Assembly: GCA_024224155.1 (NCBI GenBank)
Contig: JAAENP010000200.1
Coordinates: 1-64,000 of the forward strand
Reading direction: 5' to 3'
DNA from: a bacterium
Lineage (GTDB): Bacteria; Acidobacteriota; Thermoanaerobaculia; Multivoradales; JAHEKO01
Length of the DNA stretch: 64,000 bases
A model generated the notes under the pieces. The model was not told the DNA's origin, did not search any database, and saw only the letters and a list, made by a program, of their open reading frames with translations. Numbering within the stretch: the first letter of the stretch is position 1; every line of letters begins with the position of its first letter. Position numbers and translations under genes: made by a program. Positions 8,247 through 17,426 of the stretch are shown here, in pieces.

Positions 8247-9591
8247 AGCCGACTGCCGGGTTCAGTCGTCGACGGCCTCTCGGGGCGGCGACGGCAGCGC
8301 CCTCCGTGGCAACGCCCGCGGCCTCCTCCGCCCGCAGTGACATTCGCTCGTAGCCGTAGGCGAAGGCCTCGAGGAGCAGAAAAACCAGGAGCAGCAACCA
8401 GAAAGTCCGCTCGGTGAGATGCCGGTTGTACAGGTAGCTCACCGAGAGGCTCGAAATTGCCACCGCCAGCGCCAGGTAGCTGGCGGCATAGGGCGATCCG
8501 CGCATGCGTATCGCCAGCCGGCCGGAACCGATGATGATCCGGCCGAGGAGCGCGAGATAGAAAACCAGGCCGACGACCCCGGCTTCTGCCAGGAACTTCA
8601 ACGGCGTGCTGTGAACCTCGTGCCGACTCGGGTTGTAGAGCCAGAGGTGAAAGGTGCCCCAGCCGATTCCGAGAACCGGCTGGGCTCGAAACGCCGCACG
8701 AATACCCTCGGCCTGCATCGCCATGAAACCGCTCTCTGAAGCGCCGGAAACGGCGTCGGTAGCTGCGCGCAGGCGGCTTCCGATCATTCCCACCCGGTTC
8801 TGGAAGAACTCGCTGCGTGGGAGAAAGTCCTGCCCTTGCGTGTAGAGCAGCCCCAGGAATCCGATGGCGAAGGCGAGAACGAAGGCCACGGCCGCTCGGC
8901 CTCGCCGCAATACCAGGGTGAACGCGACCACCAGCGCCACCAAACCGATGAAAAGAGCCAAATAGACCGATCTTCGCCCCGAGATAGCGACCGCGTAGAG
9001 GCTGAGCGACAGAGCTATGAAGCATATCGGGGCCTTGATCCACCTGGTCCGTGCCCGATTGGGCCAGAACGTGTAGATCAGAACCAGCCAGAAGGCCGTG
9101 AGCATGTAGATGCCCATGTGCGAGCGGTTACGAAAGGGCCCAACGGCGTCGATATCGGTCGAAAAGAGAAACCCCTGGCGCAAGATCCAGGGGCCGACGA
9201 TTGCGGCCGAAACCGTGATCCAACGCAGAATGAATTCGGGGCTGATCTGCACAAGCAGCAAGAGGTTGTACAGGGCCAGAAGAAAGAAGAACAGAAAGAC
9301 CAGAATCGAAACCTGTATCAACCCCGTCGTCAACGATCCCGTCTGAGTGTTGACCAGAGAAACCGAAGCCACCAGAACGATGAGCCCGACCGTCGAGATG
9401 ACGGCATTGCCCACGAGAGGGTTCCGGTCCGCGGACAGGAAGAACAGGGCGATCGTGAGCGCACCAACGACCTCGAACAGTCCAACGTTGTTGGCGATCG
9501 AGGGGATGAACTTGATCTCGGTCAGGAAGGCCGAGAAAACCATGACCGGCAGGGCGAGAACAAGGAGGGGTCGAGGCTTAGGATTCGCCAT
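8233..9591 (-). CDS. O-antigen ligase/polymerase-like membrane protein (Wzy_C domain)
   Basis: The 452-residue protein is almost wholly hydrophobic, with about ten to twelve membrane spans. A large periplasmic loop near residues 275-340 contains QPVLGIGWGTFHLW and HSTPLKFLAEAG. That G-x-G-x-G...H arrangement is typical of the Wzy_C/WaaL superfamily, and the loop histidine is the likely catalytic residue. The last 40 residues are charged and Ala/Arg rich. These enzymes polymerise or ligate undecaprenyl-linked glycan at the outer face of the inner membrane. A second, unrelated-looking member sits at 28164-29528, so one may polymerise and the other ligate. Confidence 0.88.
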   Translation of the reverse strand: MANPKPRPLLVLALPVMVFSAFLTEIKFIPSIANNVGLFEVVGALTIALFFLSADRNPLVGNAVISTVGLIVLVASVSLVNTQTGSLTTGLIQVSILVFLFFFLLALYNLLLLVQISPEFILRWITVSAAIVGPWILRQGFLFSTDIDAVGPFRNRSHMGIYMLTAFWLVLIYTFWPNRARTRWIKAPICFIALSLSLYAVAISGRRSVYLALFIGLVALVVAFTLVLRRGRAAVAFVLAFAIGFLGLLYTQGQDFLPRSEFFQNRVGMIGSRLRAATDAVSGASESGFMAMQAEGIRAAFRAQPVLGIGWGTFHLWLYNPSRHEVHSTPLKFLAEAGVVGLVFYLALLGRIIIGSGRLAIRMRGSPYAASYLALAVAISSLSVSYLYNRHLTERTFWLLLLVFLLLEAFAYGYERMSLRAEEAAGVATEGAAVAAPRGRRRLNPAVGYDHA

Positions 9592-10795
9592 GGCTCAGCG
9601 ACTCAGGATGACTCGGCTTGGTGAGATCGAGGACGAGGCGAGCAATGGCTGCCGCGGCGGGTTCGGTGGTCGATCGGTGCAAATGGTGCCGCAAGAATCG
9701 GGACGCTCCGCGAGGATCATAGTCCAGCAACTCGCGCACCTGGGGCGCCATCGGCCGTGACCAGGTCAGGCCTTGAGCCGCTTCGTCGCTCACGTAGTCG
9801 AAGACAAAGCCGGTTCCGGGCAATTCCAGGACGCCGAGCCTGACACCAAAGAGCAGGGCCTCGAGGCCGACAGTGGAGGCCATGATGACGGCGACGTCGG
9901 TACGCGCCAGGAGAGAGAACAGGTCCACGTCTTCGGCGAATTCGAGACGATCCAAAGCCCGTAGGCCGCTGAGAGCTTGCAGGTAATCGCGCTTTGATTC
10001 GCTCGAATGCAGTCGGAGCGTCAACTGCAGTGTGCCATCCTCGACCAGAGGCGTGATCCCGTCAACGAAGCGACGCACGAGGGCCAGTTTCTCGCCTGCC
10101 GAGCAGTAACCTTGTTCTTCGACGGGGTTGGTCACCAAGAGGAGCTTGCGCTCTCTGGACTCTCGGTGCCCCAGGTCCCTTGGGGCAGGCGCCGGTTCAG
10201 GTACCGCGGTGTGGTCGAACCGCGGATTCCCGGTCACGTGAATCCGATCCGGCTCGACACCGACATCGCGAAAGTAGGCAACGCTCGATTCACCCCAGGC
10301 CGCGATAGCACTCGCCCCTCCGCGTCCGTAGGCGCTCTCGCGCTTGACGCCAGGTAGCTCGAAACGTATCCCTTCCTGCACCAAAAGGTATGGAGTGTTC
10401 GTCTTGCCCAGCATTCTCACGATTCGATCGTAGGGGTAAGCGGCGTCGTTGGGCAGCACCACGAGCCGGGGCTTGGAAGACAGAAGACCAGCGATTCGGG
10501 GGCCGAGCAGGCAGCGCCAGACGAAAGCTCGGATCTTGCGGTGGCGGCCAGAGTCTCTCTTCGATACCGAGATCCCGCGCGCGACCGCGCCCTTACGGAG
10601 GTTCAAGGTTAGAACCCGCCGCCAAGGCACGCCGAGTCGGTCCAGGGCCGACCTCGGAGAGGACCGGCCGCGAAGTTCACACAGCGAGAGAACCCGGCAG
10701 TCGACGTCGCTCTGTTCGATTAGATGGCGTATGACCGGAATCAGCATGGCGGGGTGGTGCCGATCGTTCGAGATCAGGAATGTGACCTCGGTCAT
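9578..10795 (-). CDS. GT-B fold glycosyl/glycerophosphotransferase-like protein
   Basis: The protein has a two-domain GT-B appearance. The middle reads YLLVQEGIRFELPG, then AAWGESSVAYF and HVTGNPRFD. The VTGNPRFD element recurs in CDP-glycerol glycerophosphotransferases, polysialyltransferase-like and UDP-GlcNAc 2-epimerase-like proteins. The C-terminal ADVAVIMASTVGLEALLFG block matches the donor-binding site of the same families. It overlaps the neighbouring glycosyltransferase (ATGA) and the ligase-like gene (14 bp). I cannot decide between sugar transfer and glycerol-phosphate transfer; a role in the same repeat unit is inferred from the operon. Confidence 0.75.
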   Translation of the reverse strand: MTEVTFLISNDRHHPAMLIPVIRHLIEQSDVDCRVLSLCELRGRSSPRSALDRLGVPWRRVLTLNLRKGAVARGISVSKRDSGRHRKIRAFVWRCLLGPRIAGLLSSKPRLVVLPNDAAYPYDRIVRMLGKTNTPYLLVQEGIRFELPGVKRESAYGRGGASAIAAWGESSVAYFRDVGVEPDRIHVTGNPRFDHTAVPEPAPAPRDLGHRESRERKLLLVTNPVEEQGYCSAGEKLALVRRFVDGITPLVEDGTLQLTLRLHSSESKRDYLQALSGLRALDRLEFAEDVDLFSLLARTDVAVIMASTVGLEALLFGVRLGVLELPGTGFVFDYVSDEAAQGLTWSRPMAPQVRELLDYDPRGASRFLRHHLHRSTTEPAAAAIARLVLDLTKPSHPESLSHGES

Positions 10796-11934
10796 CGCTC
10801 GTCAGCTGGTTCGGTTGGTTCACCGATCAGAACCCGGAGGTAGTCGTTCACCACTGGCTCGGTGGCGAAGCTTCGAGCCCGTTCGCGGGCTGCGTTCCCG
10901 AGTCTCGTGCGAAGGTCTTCATCCCGAAGAAGCCCGGACAGCTCGTCGGCTATTTCCTCGGCGGAGTCGACCGAAACCAGCAAGCCGTCTCGGCCCGGAG
11001 TGATGATCTCGTCGGGCCCGGCCGGGCAATCGGTGGAAATCACCGGCAAGCCGCAGGCCATGGCTTGGATCAGGACTCCCGGAAGGCCCTCATATCTCGA
11101 GGACAGCACGAAGATGGTCGCGCGAGACATGTGACGAAGCGGGTTCTTGACGAAACCAGGGAGAAACAGCCGCTCGCAGATACCAAGGTCGGCGGCTTGT
11201 GACAGGAGGTTTCCCCGAAGGGGGCCCTCGCCGAGGATGACGAGCCGGGCCTCGTGCTCGGGGTCGAGCTTGGCGAAGGCCCGGAGCAGGACGTCGAAGC
11301 CCTTGGCCGGGACCAGCCGCCCCGCGGCCAGGATGACCGGAGCGTCATCGTCGTATGGAGGCTCCTCCAGGTCCTTGGCGGCAAGCCGCTCGAGCTCGGG
11401 CCCGACGATCGGGTTGTAGACGACCCGGATCCGATCGGGGTCCAGAAACAGTCTATCGATCAGGTCGTTCGCGACCCCTCGTGAGACCGCGGTGATGGCG
11501 TTGGCAGTGGGGTAGAGCAGCTGCTTGGCCAGGAGCATCAGCCATTTCTTGGCGAAGGGCTGGTCGCGCAGCAGCACATTGCGTTCGGAGAGAATCAGAC
11601 GGCCCCGGCGGCCCGAGAGTATGTGTGCGATGCACGCGGCCACATTGGTGCCGCTGCAGGTGGAGAGCAAGATGTCCGTTGAGGTGCTCTTGAGATAGCG
11701 AGTCAGCGGCCACCAGGCCGTCCACAGGCTGGCGGCCTTCAGCTCGTGGAGGGGCACGTCCTCGGGCACGTCTTCGAGATAGGGTCCTTCGCGGCGGATG
11801 AGCACCAGGGATGGAGTCACCTTGGCCCGATCCAGGAACTGCAGAAGGGTGATTGTGACTCGGTCCGCGCCGCCGAGGCCCAGAGTGGGGCGGACCACAA
11901 CAAGCGAGAGCGGCCGTGTCTCGGGCTTCGGCAT
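10792..11934 (-). CDS. GT4-family glycosyltransferase
   Basis: The N-terminal domain starts VVRPTLGLGGADRVTITLL, a glycine-rich loop typical of GT4 enzymes, and includes SERNVLLRD. The donor domain has ILAAGRLVPAKGFD, LVILGEGPLR and the E-x7-E motif RYEGLPGVLIQAMACG, followed by GPDEI. This arrangement resembles GalNAc- and Glc-transferases of the PglH/PglJ/AmsD kind. I used the ATG at 11934 rather than a TTG two codons earlier. The stop overlaps the next start as ATGA. The donor sugar is unknown. Confidence 0.92.
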   Translation of the reverse strand: MPKPETRPLSLVVVRPTLGLGGADRVTITLLQFLDRAKVTPSLVLIRREGPYLEDVPEDVPLHELKAASLWTAWWPLTRYLKSTSTDILLSTCSGTNVAACIAHILSGRRGRLILSERNVLLRDQPFAKKWLMLLAKQLLYPTANAITAVSRGVANDLIDRLFLDPDRIRVVYNPIVGPELERLAAKDLEEPPYDDDAPVILAAGRLVPAKGFDVLLRAFAKLDPEHEARLVILGEGPLRGNLLSQAADLGICERLFLPGFVKNPLRHMSRATIFVLSSRYEGLPGVLIQAMACGLPVISTDCPAGPDEIITPGRDGLLVSVDSAEEIADELSGLLRDEDLRTRLGNAARERARSFATEPVVNDYLRVLIGEPTEPADER

Positions 11935-11955
11935 GGACAAGTCAGCGTAGCAGCT

Positions 11956-12795
11956 TCATTTGTACCCGAGCAGGCGGTTCAGCCATCCGAAGAGCAGCCC
12001 GAACGCCAGGCGACGCGGTAGCGTCAACTCGGTTCGCCAGCGTTCGTCCAACTGGATGCCCTGATCGGAGCCGGTCGCCATGCGGTTTCCGCCCAGGCCG
12101 AGGTTCGGGTGCTCTCGGTAGCGGAGCATGGCGGGCTCGAAATCGAGGTCGAGCAGGGAACAGACGCTCGCGAGAGCGGTCGCTGGATCTCGTGCCAAGT
12201 CCTCGTAGCGCAGGTCGAGCCATTCGGACTTGCCGAACCGGCGCCTGAGCAGCAGCGCCGCGATCGTGAACTTGGGCCACTTCGTCAGCGCGAACACCGG
12301 GCGCTGGTACTTGCTCCGGTACGAGTTGTAGACCGCGCGTCCGTCTCGCATGAGATGGATGACCCGGAGGTCGAAGCTCCCCGACTTCAAGAGCAGCGCC
12401 AGCCGCTGCCACGACTTGGAAGCGTCGACCAGGACACGCGCTTCGGACTCGCGAAACAGGCAGTCGAGCAAGTCCCGATTCGGTTGGGTCCATTTCTCGA
12501 TGTCGGCGGAGGTGGAACTGAAGATCCGGGCGGCGGGAAGCGGTGAGAGATCCAGGTCCGAAAAAGCCGATCCGGTCGAGTCCCGATAGCGACGTTTCAC
12601 CGCGACCCAGAACGGATCCCCGAGAATCGTGGATTCGGCCTTTCCGCTCACGTGCTCTCCGATCGAGGACAGCTCGCTCAGCCCGAGGACCTCCGAGTGC
12701 GCGTTGAGGAGAAGATTCAACAAGGTTGAGCCGCAATGACCGGCGCCGGCTATGTACGCCAGCAGATACCGGGGGCGATCGATGGTCGGGCTCAC
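11956..12795 (-). CDS. PAPS-dependent sulfotransferase
   Basis: Near the amino terminus IAGAGHCGSTLLNLLL forms the 5'-phosphosulfate-binding loop. Later VIHLMRDGRAVYNSYRS is the 3'-phosphate-binding Arg/Ser block, and LRYEDLARDP is the usual third element. The protein is therefore a sulfotransferase of the Sulfotransfer_1/3 clan that would move sulfate from PAPS to a hydroxyl, here most likely on the surface glycan. I chose the GTG at 12795: it forms a GTGA overlap with the upstream stop and has GGAGG seven bases before it. The open frame extends 46 codons upstream but only through low-information Arg-rich sequence. Confidence 0.88.
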   Translation of the reverse strand: MSPTIDRPRYLLAYIAGAGHCGSTLLNLLLNAHSEVLGLSELSSIGEHVSGKAESTILGDPFWVAVKRRYRDSTGSAFSDLDLSPLPAARIFSSTSADIEKWTQPNRDLLDCLFRESEARVLVDASKSWQRLALLLKSGSFDLRVIHLMRDGRAVYNSYRSKYQRPVFALTKWPKFTIAALLLRRRFGKSEWLDLRYEDLARDPATALASVCSLLDLDFEPAMLRYREHPNLGLGGNRMATGSDQGIQLDERWRTELTLPRRLAFGLLFGWLNRLLGYK

Positions 12796-14006
12796 CCGGC
12801 TCCCTCCCCTCGAACCGATCCGGGTTCCATGAGCCGCCGGACAGATGACACCGTCCGTTCCGCGTTGACGGTGTGCTCGTAGCGGCGTCGAGCTTCTTGG
12901 CCGAAGCTCGACACGGCGCCGCGGTTCCGGCAAAAAAAGATCAGCGCCCGCCTGAGATCGTTCTCCAGGCGTGTCGATCGAAGCAGGAAACCGCTCACGC
13001 CATCTTCGACGATATCGAATGCCGAGCCCACCCTGTCACTGGCAACGACAGGGGTCGAAAGGCTGGCGGCTTCGGTGATGACGTTGCCCCAGCCATCGTG
13101 CTTCTCTCGGTCCCCGACTCGGAGTGTGTGCGGGTGCACGAACACGTCGGCCGCTCGATAGTATTCGTGGACGCGATCGGCGGGAACCGCGCCGCAGAAC
13201 CGGATTCTGGAATCGTTGTCCGCGAGTTGCAGGCACCGGTCGTGGTAGTCGAGCGAGGTGACGCCGCGGCCGGTCTCACGGGCAATCGGCTCCCCGACGA
13301 TCAGGAGCCTGGGATTCTCGCCCTCCTCGAGCAGCTCGCGGACCACAGTGATCAGGACATCGAGACCTTTCTGCGGCATGATCCGGCCGAGATAGAGAAG
13401 GAGCAAGGAGTCTCCGGCGAAGTCGCGCAGCTCCGCGGCGCCTTCGGGGTCGGCCTCCCTGGTGGAGAGATCGTCGTGAAGGTAGCTGAACGGCAGAACG
13501 GATTCGGGTCCGTGCCCCTTGCTCAGCAGATATTCCCGGGCCTTGCGGCCTCCCACCAACATGCCGCGAGCTCTTGTCTCGATGAAGTCCGTCAGCAGTT
13601 GATCCAGGAGCCAGTAGGGTCGGGTCAGCCGCGGCAGACTTACGTCCAGCCACCGTTCTTTGCGAAATGCGATCGGTGTTCGGCGTCGTGAAGCAGCGAC
13701 GAACGCGACCTTCGACTTCCAGGAGTCCGAAGTCGAGCTGACGACCAGGTCGGCTTCGCGGGCCAGGTCGGCGACCCTACGGCCGAGCCGGATCGTTCGA
13801 AGAACATGCCAGGGTTGGAGCTTGGATTCCGTTTCCGAATCGAGAATCTCGTGGTGGAACAAGCCCAGAAGCTCGCTCGAGGGAGCCTCTCCGGGAGGCG
13901 GCGGCCCGATCCACAGGACTCTGAGATCGAAGTTGCGCCCGAGCGTCTCGTACTTGATCCGATCGTAGTGCCGGTATCGATTATTGATGTAGAGAAGCTT
14001 TCTCAT
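12792..14006 (-). CDS. GT4-like glycosyltransferase
   Basis: The protein begins MRKLLYINNRYRHYD and has a GT-B layout. The C-terminal domain contains LLLYLGRIMPQKGLDVL, RLLIVGEP and VFVHPHTLR. The expected E-x7-E is replaced by GWGNVITEAASLSTPVV, common in a subset of GT4 enzymes. The N-terminal half holds DLVVSSTSDSWKS and TPIAFRKERW, seen in capsule glycosyltransferases. It sits in tight stop/start overlaps with both neighbours (ATGA with the downstream gene of the cluster, GTGA with the sulfotransferase). No specificity can be given. Confidence 0.88.
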   Translation of the reverse strand: MRKLLYINNRYRHYDRIKYETLGRNFDLRVLWIGPPPPGEAPSSELLGLFHHEILDSETESKLQPWHVLRTIRLGRRVADLAREADLVVSSTSDSWKSKVAFVAASRRRTPIAFRKERWLDVSLPRLTRPYWLLDQLLTDFIETRARGMLVGGRKAREYLLSKGHGPESVLPFSYLHDDLSTREADPEGAAELRDFAGDSLLLLYLGRIMPQKGLDVLITVVRELLEEGENPRLLIVGEPIARETGRGVTSLDYHDRCLQLADNDSRIRFCGAVPADRVHEYYRAADVFVHPHTLRVGDREKHDGWGNVITEAASLSTPVVASDRVGSAFDIVEDGVSGFLLRSTRLENDLRRALIFFCRNRGAVSSFGQEARRRYEHTVNAERTVSSVRRLMEPGSVRGEGAG

Positions 14007-15151
14007 GGTCGGGCTTGGTCCAGACCGCTGAGCACGTTTTTCGCCCGCAGGTCCCAGGTGTAGTTAGCCAGCAGATCGTGCCGGGCGGCGGATCCCAACT
14101 CGTCTCTCAGGTCCGCGGATCGTTGCAGGCGCCGGATAGCCTCGGCCCACGCCTCCAGGTCATCCGGTGGAACCAGCAGAGCGTTCTTGCCGTCCTCGAG
14201 AACCTCGCGCAGCACAGGCAGATCGGAAGACACGATCGGCTTGCCGGCGGCCATGTATTCGAACATCTTGAGAGGCGACATCCAGCGCCCCGCGTCCGAA
14301 CGCCCGCCCGCTACGGCCACCTGCGGCTGATAGGGCATGACGACCGCGTCGAACGAGTCATAGAGACCGGTCATTCGTCCCGGTGGCTGGAATCCGCAGA
14401 ATCTCAGGTTGGGTGGTAGGTCGCGTCCGGAGAGGTGTGCGAGGGTTTCTCTCGTGCCGCCCACGATTTGAAACTCGGTGTTCGGCAAGAGACCGGCGAG
14501 GGGCACGAGAATCTCGAGTCCCTTGCCACGATAGAGCTGCCCGACATAGCCGACACGGAACTTGACCATGGTGTCGCGCTCGGCTCGGTCGGGCGTAGCG
14601 CTGTCCTCTGAGCCGGGGACGGGGTCCGCGCCGTCGTGAGCAATGAGAAGGTCCGCGCCGGCCAGCTCAGGGTAGAGTCGCGAATAATCCTCGGCCAGGG
14701 CTTGCGAGATCGCGACCAGGCGCTTGAAACTCTCCGGGCGGAGAACCAGTCTCAGGAGCATCCGCTGGGCGGGTCCGGGAAGGGGTTCGTGGGCTTCGAA
14801 TACGGTCGGTATCGAAAGCCGGGTCGCGAGCCAGCTTCCGTAGAGATCTCGACAGTAGGCGAGGTCGAAACGAGAGCGGCTCGCGCGCAGAAACCTCGAG
14901 AGACCGGTCCCGTATACGAGACCGCCTCCGGGCGCGGCCGGCCGCTTTATCTTGGTGAGCTCGAAGTCTTCGGCGACGCCGTAGAAGGCAAAGTCGTCCA
15001 AGACATCGACTTCTTGGCGGGAGAGATTGCGCTTGGTGGCCAGGTGAACCTCGTGGCCGGCCCTCGAGAAGGCCGCGCACATCTTCATGACCTGGACGCT
15101 GCTGGCGCGGCGCGACGGCACGTAGCTCGACGAGAGATAGGCGACCCTCAT
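14003..15151 (-). CDS. GT4-family glycosyltransferase
   Basis: The start at 15151 (MRVAYLSSSYVPSRRASSVQ) gives a standard GT4 amino terminus and an ATGA overlap with the flippase stop. The same frame stays open for another 311 codons upstream, but that stretch is antiparallel-frame noise inside the flippase gene. Motifs include TVFEAHEPLPG, VGYVGQLYRGKGLEIL, FQIVGGTRE and a donor-site block RWMSPLKMFEYMAAGKPIV. The SPLK-FEYMA form is typical of GT4 enzymes that use the shorter E/D-x-K motif. It probably adds one sugar of the repeat unit on the cytoplasmic face. Confidence 0.9.
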   Translation of the reverse strand: MRVAYLSSSYVPSRRASSVQVMKMCAAFSRAGHEVHLATKRNLSRQEVDVLDDFAFYGVAEDFELTKIKRPAAPGGGLVYGTGLSRFLRASRSRFDLAYCRDLYGSWLATRLSIPTVFEAHEPLPGPAQRMLLRLVLRPESFKRLVAISQALAEDYSRLYPELAGADLLIAHDGADPVPGSEDSATPDRAERDTMVKFRVGYVGQLYRGKGLEILVPLAGLLPNTEFQIVGGTRETLAHLSGRDLPPNLRFCGFQPPGRMTGLYDSFDAVVMPYQPQVAVAGGRSDAGRWMSPLKMFEYMAAGKPIVSSDLPVLREVLEDGKNALLVPPDDLEAWAEAIRRLQRSADLRDELGSAARHDLLANYTWDLRAKNVLSGLDQARP

Positions 15152-16653
15152 GACGCGGTCCTGTGGAAACGGTGCAGAACCTTGTCCTCTAACACCCTGA
15201 AGAAGCGCAGTTGCCGAAGAGCTTCGAGCGTGTCGTCTCCAAGGAGGAGGCGGGGTGCGATCAGAAACGCCACCGTCAAGGTGATCGCGAGCGGAAGCAG
15301 GGTCGCGGCGACGATGGTCGCGGGGGACGTGAACCAGGATCCAGCGACCTCGATCAGAAGCCAGCTTTGCGCTCCAAAGAGGAGGGCAAGCACGGCCGGG
15401 CGGAACCAGGCCCCGAAGACCTCCGACCAAGCGACTCCGGTCAGACGGAGACTCGTGTGGAGAAGCAGCACCGAGTGGCCGACGATCGCAATTGCCACGC
15501 CACCCGCCACCCCACCGATTCCCCAGCGGCTCCCCAGCCAGGCGCCGCAGACCACCAGGATGGCGAAGACACCCTGTATCAGAGCCAGCTCGTAGACCTT
15601 GCCCGCCGCCATGACTACCGGGCCACACAGCTTTGCCGTGGTGCGGAGAAAGAAAAAGAGCACCAAGATGCGAAACGGAGCAATGGCACCGAGCCACTCC
15701 TGGCCCAGGAGAGCTTCGATCAGCTCGGGCGCCACCACATACAAGACCACACTCGAGGGAAGCACCGAAATGGCGTTCAGTGCCAGTCCGCGGCGAAAGC
15801 CACGACCGAGACGCACGCGATCGTCCTGAAGTCGGGACAGAAGCGGAAAGAAGGCGGTGGTCGCGATCTTCTGGTAGAGACGTGTCGAGGTCGCGACCAG
15901 GCTGTAGGCGCGCGAGTACAAGCCGAGGGCGCCGGCGCCCAGCAGTCGCCCGACGAGCAGCTTGTCGCCCTGGAAGGCGAGAAAGCCGAAAATGCCCGCG
16001 AGCGTAATCCCTCCGCCAAAGCTGAGTAGTTCGCGGGCCGAAGACCAGCTCGGCAGCGGGATCAGCGGAAAGGGCCGAACCCATGACAAGAGCGCGAGCT
16101 CGAGAGCGGCGTGTGTCACGGTCGCGAGAATCAGCGCGTGGAGACCGAAACCGGCCAGACCGAGTGCGACCGCGACGACGCCGAAGCCGAGCAGATAGGC
16201 TGAGGCCTCGATGGCCGCGAGTCGGCGGAACTCGAGATCGCGCTGCAATAGCGCCTGCGGCATCGCGGCGAGTCCCCTCAAAGGAAAAACCAGTGCCAGC
16301 GTGCGGATGGCGTCCTTGACTTCGGGCATTCGATAGAAACCGGCGAGGAAGGGGGCACCCAGCCAGGTGGCTCCCGCGACCAGGAGAGACAGGCCGAGGG
16401 TGATGGCAAGACCGGTTCTGATGTGGCGAGTCTCGAGGTTCTCACGTTGAACCAGAGCGGGGCCGATGCCGATGTTGGCGAAGAGGTTGGAAAACCTGAT
16501 GACGACGAGGGCGGCTGCGTAGATGCCGAGAGTCTCTGGGCCCAGGATTCGAGCGATGACAATGCCGAACGCGAGTTGGAATACGGCGCTCAGGCCCCAC
16601 CCCGAGGCCGTCCAGAGAGCGCCGGAGAAAGCTCTGTGAGTCAAGGATGGCAC
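15148..16653 (-). CDS. wzx: polysaccharide flippase, Wzx-like (MOP superfamily)
   Basis: The 501-residue protein shows the regular pattern of about twelve to fourteen hydrophobic helices. Early it has SGWGLSAVFQLAFGIVIARILGP and DLEFRRLA..., a signature of the Polysacc_synt_3/MviN-like family. A charged LSRLQDDRVRLGRGFRRG loop lies in the middle. It would flip undecaprenyl-linked repeat units to the periplasm. The start is a GTG sharing one base with the upstream TAG stop (TAGTG). It sits in the middle of the glycosyltransferase run, which fits a Wzx/Wzy-dependent pathway together with the Wza/Wzc-like genes upstream. Confidence 0.9.
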   Translation of the reverse strand: MPSLTHRAFSGALWTASGWGLSAVFQLAFGIVIARILGPETLGIYAAALVVIRFSNLFANIGIGPALVQRENLETRHIRTGLAITLGLSLLVAGATWLGAPFLAGFYRMPEVKDAIRTLALVFPLRGLAAMPQALLQRDLEFRRLAAIEASAYLLGFGVVAVALGLAGFGLHALILATVTHAALELALLSWVRPFPLIPLPSWSSARELLSFGGGITLAGIFGFLAFQGDKLLVGRLLGAGALGLYSRAYSLVATSTRLYQKIATTAFFPLLSRLQDDRVRLGRGFRRGLALNAISVLPSSVVLYVVAPELIEALLGQEWLGAIAPFRILVLFFFLRTTAKLCGPVVMAAGKVYELALIQGVFAILVVCGAWLGSRWGIGGVAGGVAIAIVGHSVLLLHTSLRLTGVAWSEVFGAWFRPAVLALLFGAQSWLLIEVAGSWFTSPATIVAATLLPLAITLTVAFLIAPRLLLGDDTLEALRQLRFFRVLEDKVLHRFHRTAS

Positions 16654-17426
16654 TAAGCTGCCTTGAAGACCGCGAGTATTCTCATCGCCGAGCTCGGGTC
16701 GGCGTAAAGGAATCGGCGCTTATAGACGTGAAAGAACCAGGCGAGCAGCCGTGGCTCGCGAACCGCGAAAAAACGGTTTGTCAGGATTCGGTCGAACAGC
16801 TTGCAGAGCTTGCTGTGGCGATTGAGATAGGACGCATCTTCGAGCGCGAAGTCGGGCTCGAGCGCCGCGATCAGGGACTCGATGTCGAAGTGCTGGTAGT
16901 GCTTGGGGTGCATTCCCAGGTTCTTGGTCGGGACCGTTACGATGAGTCGGCCGCGAGACTCGAGATGGTTCCGGAGCGTCGCACGAAGGGTCGCGATCTG
17001 CTGAATCGGAATGTGCTCGAGAACCTCGACCATGGTGATCGCGTCGAACCGTTGGTCCAGGAAGCCGGGCGCGGTCACGTCACCTGCCCGAAACTCCGCG
17101 CCGGGCGTCATTGCTCGTGCCAGCGCCACGGCCCGCTCGGAGGTGTCGACGCCGACGGCTCGCGTGCGCGGCAATCGTGCCGTGACCTCGGCCACGAGCC
17201 GGCCGTCGCCCGAGCCCACGTCCAGCAGCGACTTGGGCTGCAGCTTCTCGATGCAGCCCAGGACGACGCCAAGGTACGACCAGTACAGGTAGCCCCACCT
17301 GAGCGTGACCGACTGAACGAAGCCGGCGTCGGTGAGCCGCGGCACGTAGTGATAGGGAAAGCGGTATCCGGCTTCCTGGATCACCTCCGGTGCCGGAGAC
17401 GGAACCTGCTGCGAGTCCTCAATCAA
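16653..17426 (-). CDS. class I SAM-dependent methyltransferase
   Basis: Motif I reads LLDVGSGDGRLVAEV, followed by AVGVDTSERAVALAR and AEFRAGDVT. The acidic FDAITMVEVLEHIP block and RGRLIVTVPTKN complete the UbiE/COQ5-like class I methyltransferase order. The amino terminus (YHYVPRLTDAGFVQ) is family-variable and may bind the sugar substrate. The C-terminus is basic and aromatic (FFHVYKRRFLYAD), compatible with membrane association. The start is a TTG overlapping the HAD gene stop by 8 bp. Methylation of a glycan or lipid-linked sugar is the likely role. Confidence 0.85.
   Translation of the reverse strand: MIEDSQQVPSPAPEVIQEAGYRFPYHYVPRLTDAGFVQSVTLRWGYLYWSYLGVVLGCIEKLQPKSLLDVGSGDGRLVAEVTARLPRTRAVGVDTSERAVALARAMTPGAEFRAGDVTAPGFLDQRFDAITMVEVLEHIPIQQIATLRATLRNHLESRGRLIVTVPTKNLGMHPKHYQHFDIESLIAALEPDFALEDASYLNRHSKLCKLFDRILTNRFFAVREPRLLAWFFHVYKRRFLYADPSSAMRILAVFKAA

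Noticed and set aside
14003-16084. 693-residue open frame covering two genes on the minus strand
   Set aside because: Only the part from 15151 downward matches a glycosyltransferase; the upstream half is an Arg/Ser-rich alternative frame of the flippase gene, which has clear membrane helices.
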